This document shows positions 53,549 to 64,000 of a stretch of 64,000 nt of DNA, in pieces. Positions within the stretch are counted from its first letter, which is position 1, and every line of letters starts with the position of its first letter. The position numbers were made by a program, and so were the translations under genes. The notes below the pieces were generated by a model. It did not search any database. It saw only the letters and a program-made list of their open reading frames with translations, and had not been told where the DNA came from. This DNA comes from Neocallimastix lanati (nom. inval.) (Eukaryota; Neocallimastigomycota; Neocallimastigomycetes; Neocallimastigales; Neocallimastigaceae): assembly GCA_016946835.1 (NCBI GenBank), contig JACVTC010000008.1, forward strand, positions 375,501 through 439,500, in the 5' to 3' direction.

Positions 53549-54820
53549 ATGACTAAATCAGAAAATTCAATAACTACAGGGAGTTCTTCAAAAGCATCAT
53601 CAAAGACAACAAAGACAATAAATACATCAAGTACAACAATGAATGACACTCTTGTTGAAGTGGAACCTCCAAATATTCAAGCAAATACAATTAATAAATT
53701 TCATATTCAAAACTTTAAAAATTACAAATGAAAACTTTCATAAATGGTATTCAGACCTAAAATTATTCCTTGATTCTGAAGAATTGGGTGATTATATATC
53801 AAAGAATATTAAAGATATAAACACAAATAAAAAAACATTTAAAATATGGCAGTACAGTCAGAATTATAATATTGAACAGCCTCGACGAATATACAAAAAG
53901 CCTATTAAATAATTGTACAAGTGCCTAACTTAATGATAAATGAATTAAAGGAAAGATTTTCAGAAACAGGCCCTTCAAGATTATTTGAAATTGAAATGAA
54001 GATAAAGAAGCTAGAAATCGAAAACGATGACTTTAAAGCTGTATTTAGATAAACACAACTCATTATTTACAGAATACAATAACGAGGCAAAATTACAAAA
54101 TAAGGCAGAACTAAGTGAAGAAACGAAAGTCTTGTATTCTTTAGAGGAATTAAATAAAATTGGTATTGCATATTCATTCACATTTCTATATGTTGAAAAG
54201 ACATTTAAAGATTTAAAAAGAAGACATAACAAAACTAAGGACCATAATTAAGAAAAGTAAAAAAGTATTAAAAGAGTAGAAATCAATGAAGGATATCAAC
54301 AAGAAGATCAAATTAACAGAGTCCGAAATGGGAAACACCCATATAATTTCAATAAAGAAACAAAATTCCAAAGAATACTGTCAATATTTCCATAAAAATG
54401 AGCGCACTACTGATAACATAACTGTTTCTTCAACAAATCAAATTCACCAAATAATAACTATAGGGGAGATAAGAAAAATAATAATAATAATAAGTCAAGA
54501 AACAAAATTAAAAAATAAAAGAGGATCTTTAAGCAGGAAAGGTAGTAAAAGAAACTTCAAATCTTATAACGTTAATTATGAAGAACAAACAATTCAAATT
54601 CAGATTCAGATCTTTCATTCGACTTCTGCTTCAATACAACAACTAATATTGTAAAAGATAACTTTAATAATAGTTTAATAACTTCAAGGAACATAAAGGT
54701 AAATAAAGTAACTGCTGAAATCTTAAAAGAAGAAAATAATATTAACGAAGAAAACAACAAAGAATCATGGATCATTGATAGTGGAACAGGAATCAACTAA
54801 TATAAAAATATAAAAATACT
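53549..54820 (+). pseudogene. Element E2 gag and protease motif
   Basis: ATG 53549 (MTKSENSITTGSSSKASSKT), 'NFHKWYSDLKLFLDSEELG' after a one-base insertion near 53722, 'TEYNNEAKLQNKAELSEETK', a degraded knuckle near 54376 (EYCQYFHKNERTTDN: second Cys to Phe, His to Arg), and 'SWIIDSGTGIN' with the shared TAA near 54798. Compare element E, which keeps an intact knuckle but has other lesions. Confidence 0.85.
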
Positions 54821-54875
54821 ATCAAGCATTGAAGAAGTTACTAATAGAGGAATTACATACTCAAACGGACAAATT

Positions 54876-55719
54876 ACAAATTTCATAATTGTATTCATTA
54901 TTTAAATTAAAATTAAATCCTCTATAGCCAGCATATTTTCTATTGTTATTTTTCCATTGATTATTATTTGATTTACTATTATAAGAATTTTTTGATGTAA
55001 TACTTGTTATAATTACTTTTTGGATTTTTAATATTGTAAAGACATTCTTTAGTGGAATGTTTCTTTCTTTCACATATTTCACAATAGTTATAATTATTAT
55101 ATTCATAATAATTGCTATTTTTATTGTGATTAGAATTATTATTATATTTATTTTTTGAATTTTTATTTTTATTTTCTCTTTTTAGTCAGTGAAATATAAA
55201 TGATTTCCATTGGATCTTCAGAAGAATCGGTGGAACTATTCAAATCCCAATTAGTAATGTAGCTCCAAAAATTAAGATCTGTTTTAATGTGTTAACTAAA
55301 GGTATTAATAGTATCTGTATCTTGTATTAAATATTCTCTTCATACTCTAACCAAATAAGAAAATATTTAATTTTCTCCTTTTTCCTCCATGGTAGCTTTG
55401 GCGTCAGTCAAATTTTTAACAATTCTTAATACCTTTCTAAATGCCGTTGAAATTTTTTTAATTATTTTTTGCCTTAATTAATTTTAATTTTGCAATCCAT
55501 TGGGTCAGGTTTTTTATATCCTTATTATAATCAGTTTTTAATGTTTCTATGATTACAGATACTGATTTAATTCAGACTACTTTTTTATAAATTTTTATTG
55601 TTTACTGAATTGACTATTACTGACTTTAATTTAATATTATTTTTTCTAGCTTTTGCTAATTCAATTTGATTAACCATATTTTGGTTTTCACATTCTTTAG
55701 TTTTATCGGTTTCTAAATA
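54876..55719 (-). pseudogene. Element I: copia gag fragment
   Basis: Minus strand: 'AKARKNNIKLKSVIVNSVNN' (Gag head), 'NWDLNSSTDSSEDPMEIIYI', and an intact-looking knuckle 'CEICERKKHSTKECLYN' at about 55041-55086, then an Asn/Lys-rich tail to the junction with E2. Stops occur throughout. At the right it is interrupted by MULE-2. Confidence 0.82.
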
Positions 55720-55899
55720 GGAGGGAGAGTTGCATTTCGCCAAGTGACGTATTGATATAAATAAATGAATAAATAAATAGATAAAATTCAAAATATTTTT
55801 TTTAAACTTGTTTATATTATATTTAATAATTCAAAATAATTTTTTTAATTATAGATATTTTTTAATATTTTGTAAAATAGCAATAAAATAATTATTTAT

Positions 55900-56110
55900 A
55901 ATATTTAATTATAAAAATATATTTAATTATAAAGATATATTTTAATATTTTGTAAAAAAAAAAATATATTATAGTAACAATATTTTAATTATAAAAATAT
56001 ATTTAATTATAAAGATATATTTTAATATTTTGTAAAAAAAAAATATATATATTATAGTAACAATATTTTAATTATAAAAATATATTTTTAAAATAATAAT
56101 ATTTTATCAT
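55900..56110. repeat. ~85-100-bp AT tandem repeat inside MULE-2
   Basis: A unit containing TTTAATTATAAAAATATATT, ATATTTTAATATTTTGTAAA and TATTATAGTAACAATATTTT occurs about two and a half times. Confidence 0.75.
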
Positions 56111-56399
56111 AAAAATGTATTTTAATGTTCTTAAGCTAACCTAATCCAATAAATATTAAAAAAAAAAAAAAAAACTTTAATCATTATTATATTTATTTAT
56201 TTATTCAATTTTTAAAAATAATTTTTACTATTAAAAAATTATTATTATATATGACAGAATTCATTTGGTCAATTTTCTGTCATTTCTTAATAAATTATTA
56301 TTTAATCAATCATTTTAATATTTATATTATTTAAGCATTTCAACCATAATTCAATGAAATCATTTCTAATACTTTCCTTTTTTTTTTAAATAGAATTTC

Positions 56400-57720
56400 C
56401 ATATTATTGTAATATTTAACAAAAGCTTTTGTTTTTTTGATTTTTATTTTTTAAAAATTCCAGCAGCTCTCCTTTCGTAATCAATGTAATGTTTGAATTC
56501 TTCTTTTTTGCAATTCCGATAATAATTGAAAAAAAAAGTTGGTTTTTTTCGCAAATAATTTTTTTTAAGTATTTATAAAAGTTTCTGAAACATTATTTGT
56601 AATATGCTCAATATTATCATAATAATTCCAATTTTCAGTTTCACAGCTAATTAAATAGGTTTTTTTAAAATATTTTAAAAATTCTAAAAATTGAACATAG
56701 TTATGTTCTTGGCACTCCCTTTTTATTTTACTTTAAATATCATTTATATATACAGAATTAATAAAAGGAAAGTTCGAAATATTATTATAATAAATACATA
56801 AATCTTTTATTTTTTCAACTTTATTACCACATAATTCTTTTTTTCTTTTTTTTAATTTTTAATTACTTTTTTAAAATTCCATATACAAGATTTAATATTT
56901 ATGTTAATAAAAATTTTTTCCGCAGCATTAGATATAGCTTTTTCAAAATTGTAATGAAATATTTTTGGTGTAATTTCAATACTATTATATTTACTAAAAA
57001 TTATTTTTTATTTCTTCCAATAATATTTCATAAGTTGTTTGCTTTTTATTTTTTAATATAGAAAAGGAAGTAGTGTAAAAACAATTTAATTATTCAACAT
57101 TGGTTCTAGTTATGAATACTTGATAACTAAATAGAGGTGCAAATATAAAATGTTTCATCCGCAAAAATATGTTTATTTTTAGAAAATAATTCTGCTTGGA
57201 ATGGAGATTAAAAAACAATTAAATCATTATTTTTGAATATCATAAACTTTTCATCTCTTTTTGTTTTATAATATTTTGATTCATTGGGAATTTCATCAAA
57301 GTTGTTATATCAGGAGGAAGCTGTTTTCTTGTTACTTGGGATTTAATTGAATTATATCCAGGATATATGAGACCCATACCTTGAGAAATTTCATTTATAT
57401 TAACGTTTTATACATTAAAAGGAATTGAACTATTTGAAATTTCATATTTAATTTTATTTGAATTAGCTGCATCAAATTTATTTTTAAGATGATTATATGA
57501 GTCATCATATTCTAATATTTGATTCTCATTGTTTAAAATAATGAAAGACAGACATTTATTTAATGTTTTTATATTCAATACATTTATATTTTTTTGAATT
57601 GTCTTTCCTTTTAGATGAAAGATTAAACTTATATTTTCTGTTTAAAATAATTTGTTCTTTTCCTCTATTAGTTTTGCTTATTTCAATTTCTTTATTTTAC
57701 TCTATTTTTTTTTTTTAATA
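56400..57720 (-). pseudogene. MULE-2 transposase remnant
   Basis: Reading down from 57700: 'EISKTNRGKEQIILNRKYKF' (finger start), 'GMGLIYPGYNSIKSQVTRKQ', 'LIVF-stop-SPFQAELFSKNK', and near 56580-56700 'YFKKTYLISCETENWNYYDN' and 'NIEHITNNVSETF', all aligned with MULE-1. Many stops and deletions. At the position of the MULE-1 four-base duplication this copy has the shorter sequence ACTAATAGAGGAAAAG. Confidence 0.85.
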
Positions 57721-58743
57721 AAAGTTTCTAATTAAATATTTTAATGATTAATTTTAATAATATATATTTTTAATTATATATATTTTAAATGAAGAGGATC
57801 AATTATTCAAATCTTATTTTTTAATTTTTTTATATTTTAAATAATTCCTTTTTTTTAGTTTAACTGATAAATATAAAGTATTAATGAGATTATTATATTT
57901 TTTAATATAAGTATAATAATTTTTATATTATAATTTTATATTTATTTTTATATTTAATAATTATTATTATTTTCATCGTTATTATAAAAATATTATTATT
58001 GATGTTTCTGTAATATTAAATAAATATTTCTACTTTTATATTATATTATTTATTTATATTATTTATTATATATTATTTATTATTAATTTATAACATAAAA
58101 TGCTAAGTAAAAATTTTTTATGTTTTTCTAAAGTAGTTAAATATTATTTTTATTAATTCATTTATATATATATATATATTTGTAAATAATAATAATTATT
58201 ATTATTAATTTTAATCGTTATTATTATTAATAACAATCATTTTATAATTATTACTATATTGTTTATATTATTTTTTTTATTGTTTATTATTTATCAATTA
58301 TTTATTATTTTATTAAATAATAAATAATAAAAACATTAAAGACTCCTTTAATGCATCAAATATCAAATATTTCATGAATTATTGAATTATTGGGATTGGG
58401 TATCCGTCTTTTTTTTTGGAATAAAGTGCTTTTCTAACCTTATTATTCATTCTATGTATGATCAATTTCAATTATAAATCATTGAAAACAGTACACCTAA
58501 GTAGGTATAGCAATTCGTTTTAGGTAACTCTTGACTTGAAAGATAAAAGGTGGAGTTATTATTATTAAGAAATCTTGAAACTTCCCTTTGTACTACTAAA
58601 CTTGAACATTTATTGATACTTTTTTTTTTTTAGACTAGGTATAACATTTATTTAATATTTAATAAGAATTACATGAATATAATAGTATAAAATAAATTAT
58701 AAAGTAAAAAAAAATACATGAAACTAAACTAATATTGAAAAAG
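57721..58743. other. Mostly AT-rich non-coding DNA
   Basis: To about 58350 only A/T-rich sequence. From 58380 to 58620 base composition is more mixed but no frame longer than about 30 codons is convincing; it could be a 3' untranslated region or old host sequence. Confidence 0.5.
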
Positions 58744-59215
58744 CTATTTCATAACAAAGAGAGAGGACGAAATGGCCCCAATATCTAACTCTTCCCATTC
58801 ATCAATGATAACTCCGTTTGAATTAGAACTACCATTAGAATCTGTATCAGAATTTCTTCTTTTCCTTATCAGCACGACTTCGATGCTCTGAATTACGAGA
58901 GGTCTAATAGAATACTGGTCAATCAATCTACAAAAATCACTTAGTCACGATCGGCATTACATTTGTAAGGAATTCCAAAAACCCAACAATAAATGGATAT
59001 GGGAGAGGATACATGTTAGAATATGTTTAAAAATATTTTAGTAATATATTGTCTTCTCTTGCCCAAGCCCATGGATAGAATTTCAAATACAGCGTTTCCA
59101 CCAAGAAGAATACACAGTACCAAAAAATTAATATTACTTTCATAGTCAATTTCAGATACATCAGAAAGGTTCAGCTTTTTCTATTCTGACATTACAGAAA
59201 AGTTAAGGAAGAAAA
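58744..59215 (-). pseudogene. Possible host gene remnant or multi-exon gene end, unrecognised
   Basis: The minus-strand frame 58744-58943 reads 'LSDFCRLIDQYSIRPLVIQS', 'VVLIRKRRNSDTDSNGSSNS' and 'IIDEWEELDIGAISSSLFVM', ending TAA. Its upstream flank in other phases gives 'LSDVSEIDYESNINFLVLCI' and 'LLGGNAVFEILSMGLGKRRQ', which could be a membrane segment. Composition is less AT-rich than the surroundings and there is no similarity to the transposons here. The phases do not join by any intron with good splice sites that I could find, so it may be a pseudogene or chance. Confidence 0.3.
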
Positions 59216-59304
59216 AACCCTACAAACAAAAGGTTTTTTTAGACTAAGAAGAGAATACACTTCCAGTTCTTTATTAAATAGATTAATATATTTTTATGTA
59301 TTAC

Positions 59305-59317
59305 ATTTTTTTAAAAA

Positions 59318-59355
<38 letters not shown>
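59305..59355. repeat. A-run and (AT)n microsatellite
   Basis: About 13 A (one break) followed by about 18 AT dinucleotides. Confidence 0.9.
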
Positions 59356-59357
<2 letters not shown>

Positions 59358-59420
59358 GTATGTAAAAAATTAAGTAAAATAAAAAATAATAAAAAATTAA
59401 AAAATAACAAATTTTAATTA

Positions 59421-59495
59421 ATCATTCCTTCGCCATATCGATACGACGTCAGCACTCTTGATAATGAAAATGTTTTCGCTAAACCTCTCAAAAAG
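59421..59495 (+). other. Short stretch of mixed composition, possible exon, unassigned
   Basis: A frame ending at 59493 reads 'IPSPYRYDVSTLDNENVFAK' then PLKK-stop, with balanced codon use unlike the AT-rich flanks. No start, splice acceptor or homologue is evident. Very tentative. Confidence 0.15.
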
Positions 59496-60085
59496 TAACT
59501 CAAGAGAGCCAATAAATTGATAAATGATTATAATCATATAATCTTGAATACTATTTATATTTACTTAAACAATTTTAATTCATTAATAATTATATTATAA
59601 TCAACTCTTAAAAAATTTCACAAAATAAATCTTATTAATAAATATACTATTTAAATAAAAATTCTTTAATTTAAACTCTTTTTAATTTTTATTTTATTAA
59701 GAACTTTCAATTAATTTCGACTATTTAATATCGATTTAATTGTTTTTTTTTTTTTTTTTCTTTTAAAAAAATTTACATTTAATATTTCTTGATTTAATTT
59801 TTTATTATTTGACATTAAAAATATTAATTTTTTTTTCTTTATATAAAGTTTTTTTCTCTTTTTTTTTATTATTTTTTAATTTCGGTTAGTCCCCAAAAAA
59901 AAAAAAAAAAGAATATTTATTAATTTTAATAATATTAATAGTATATAAAAATAAATATTATATAATAATTAAATATTATAAAATATATATTAATAAATAT
60001 ATATTAAATTTAATAAATTTAATATATATTATTATTTCTAATATCATATTATTTATTAAAAATTTAGTTTCAAATGAAATATCTT
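59496..60085. other. AT-rich region downstream of the polyubiquitin gene
   Basis: Non-coding; contains T-runs (59742-59759) and A-runs (59896-59911). Must hold the 3' untranslated region and polyadenylation signals of the polyubiquitin gene, which cannot be resolved in such AT-rich DNA. Confidence 0.6.
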
Positions 60086-62690
<2,605 letters not shown>

Positions 62691-62699
62691 AATTGAAAA

Positions 62700-63060
62700 A
62701 ATTAATAATGAATAAATAATAAATAAATAATAAATAATAAATAATAAATTATTGAATAATAAATAATAAATAATAAAAAGAGTATTTATTAATAAATAAT
62801 AAATAATAAATAATAAAAAGAGTATTTATTAATAATAAATAATAAATAATAAATAATAAAAAGAGTATTTATTAATAAATAATAAATAATAAATAATAAA
62901 TAATAAATAATAAATAATAATTAATAATTAATAATTAATAAATAATAAATAATAAATAATAAATAATAAATAATTAAATAGTAAAAAAAAAGAGTATTTA
63001 TTAATAAATAATAAATAATAAATAATAAATAATAAATAATAAATAATAAAAAAAGTGATA
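62700..63060. repeat. (TAATAAA)n heptamer minisatellite, block 1
   Basis: Runs of the 7-base unit TAATAAA, broken at intervals by a spacer AAAAAGAGTATTTATTAAT (near 62775, 62815, 62857 and 62990) and by short TTAATAATTAATAA variants. Confidence 0.93.
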
Positions 63061-63360
63061 TAATATATGTATATTATAATTATATAATATAATGTAATAT
63101 AATATATTTCAGATTGAATAAAATTATTTTTATTTTTATTTTTTTTTTAAATAAATGATGAAGTGAGAAGTAAAAAATATTTTTAATTAATAAATAAAAA
63201 ACTTTATTAATAATCATAGTATAAAATATATTTAAATTCTTATTTATTCATTTACTTATTTACTTATTATGGATAATTCTTTATTCTATTTTTATGGTAA
63301 TAATTCTACCGATTGATTTTTATTCGTCACTATTTAAGGCAGAGTCAACAATTAATTAAC
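63061..63360. other. AT-rich spacer between the two minisatellite blocks
   Basis: No coding frame; includes TATAATATA repeats near 63060-63110 and a slightly more complex stretch at 63240-63360. Confidence 0.5.
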
Positions 63361-64000
63361 TTAAAATAAATAAATAAATAAAAAAATAGTAATAATAATA
63401 AATAGTAAATAATAAATAATAAATAATTAATAATAATAAATAATAAATAATAAATAATAAATAATAAATAATAAATAATAAATAATATATAATCAATAAT
63501 AAATAATAAATAATTAATAATTAATAATAAATAATAAATAATAAATAATAAATAATAACAAAAAGAGTATTTATTAATAAATAATAAATAATAAATAATA
63601 AATAATAAATAATAAATAATAAATAATTGAATAATAAATAATAAATAATAAATAATAAATAATAAATAATAAATAATAAATAATAAATAATAAATAATAA
63701 ATAATAAATAATAAATAATAAATAATAAATAATAAATAATTAATAATTAATAATAATAAATAATAAATAATAAATAATTAATAATTAATAATAAATAATA
63801 AATAATAAATAATAAATAATAATAAAAAGAGTATTTATTAATAAATAATAAATAATAAATAATAAATAATAAATAATAAATAATAAATAATAAATAATTG
63901 AATAATAAATAATAAATAATAAATAATAAATAATAAATAATAAATAATAAATAATAAATAATAAATAATAAATAATAAATAATAAATAATAAATAATAAA
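63361..64000. repeat. (TAATAAA)n heptamer minisatellite, block 2, reaching the window edge
   Basis: More than 600 bp of TAATAAA units with the same AAAAAGAGTATTTATTAAT spacer near 63560 and 63823. Continues beyond the window. Confidence 0.93.

Larger units (their letters stand above)
53376..54875 (+). mobile_element. Element E2: second copy of the E-family copia derivative, truncated both ends
   Basis: Begins inside the LTR (ACATAATAAAATATAAATAT) and closely follows element E from there: primer site, leader, Gag, knuckle region and protease motif with the same stop. At about 54868-54876, after ACTCAAACGGA, it switches abruptly to minus-strand copia I. Confidence 0.88.
55720..57720 (-). mobile_element. 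MULE-2: decayed Mutator-like transposon
   Basis: The left end, GGAGGGAGAGTTGCATTTCG at about 55719-55738, resembles the MULE-1 end and holds one CATTTCG motif. The minus strand encodes a decayed transposase homologous to MULE-1. The right end and target duplication are not recognised, so the true boundary may lie beyond 57720. Confidence 0.8.

Noticed and set aside
62700-64000. Telomeric repeat at the window end
   Set aside because: TAATAAA lacks the G-rich strand bias of telomeres, is interrupted by a longer spacer, and there is no evidence for a chromosome end.

Overview
The window is extremely AT-rich eukaryotic nuclear DNA dominated by retrotransposons. The only complete host gene is a nine-unit polyubiquitin gene on the minus strand near the right end. 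Asparagine-rich low-complexity proteins, very high A+T, homopolymer runs, Ty1/copia and Ty3/gypsy elements, Mutator-like (MULE) DNA transposons and a fungal-type ubiquitin (Ser19, Glu24, Ala28) suggest an early-diverging fungus, most likely an anaerobic gut fungus (Neocallimastigomycota). The lineage is an inference; no rRNA or other marker gene is present.

Layout. 1-5.1 kb: decayed Ty3/gypsy chromovirus-like element A (minus). 6.4-17.4 kb: old copia element B (minus), interrupted by copia element C (plus, 7511-12994, 381-bp LTRs, TSD TTCAG) and by MULE-1 (plus, 13447-16543, TSD CGAATTTTT). 18.1-23.4 kb: internally deleted copia derivatives D, E and E3. 23.6-28.2 kb: copia F (minus). 28.25-33.19 kb: copia G (plus, about 149-bp LTRs). 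33.9-46.5 kb: gypsy L (plus), split by copia J (minus, 34077-42981, TSD ATAAT); the 5' LTR of J is itself split by K (39920-42795), a small LTR element with one intact Gag-like ORF and no pol. 46.5-51.7 kb: gypsy M (minus), the best-preserved autonomous-type element, joined tail-to-tail to L and lying head-to-head with the related fragment N (52.2-53.4 kb). 53.4-55.7 kb: a second E copy joined to copia fragment I. 55.7-57.7 kb: decayed MULE-2. 57.7-60 kb: mostly non-coding AT-rich DNA with a short, more complex stretch that may be host exon material. 60086-62143: polyubiquitin. 62.7-64 kb: a (TAATAAA)n heptamer minisatellite running off the window.

How things work together. Each LTR element encodes Gag, protease, integrase, reverse transcriptase and RNase H in copia order (PR-IN-RT-RH) or gypsy order (PR-RT-RH-IN). 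Nearly all pol genes carry stops or frameshifts. Three regulatory signals stand out. First, gypsy M, and the divergent copy N, have a textbook -1 ribosomal frameshift signal at the gag stop (T TTA AAT, 7-nt spacer, six-base-pair hairpin). Second, seven copia copies share a primer-binding motif complementary to the anticodon arm of tRNA-Lys(CUU). Third, MULE-1 carries clustered CATTTCG motifs at both ends. The insertion order (L before J before K; B before C and MULE-1) is read directly from interrupted frames and target-site duplications.
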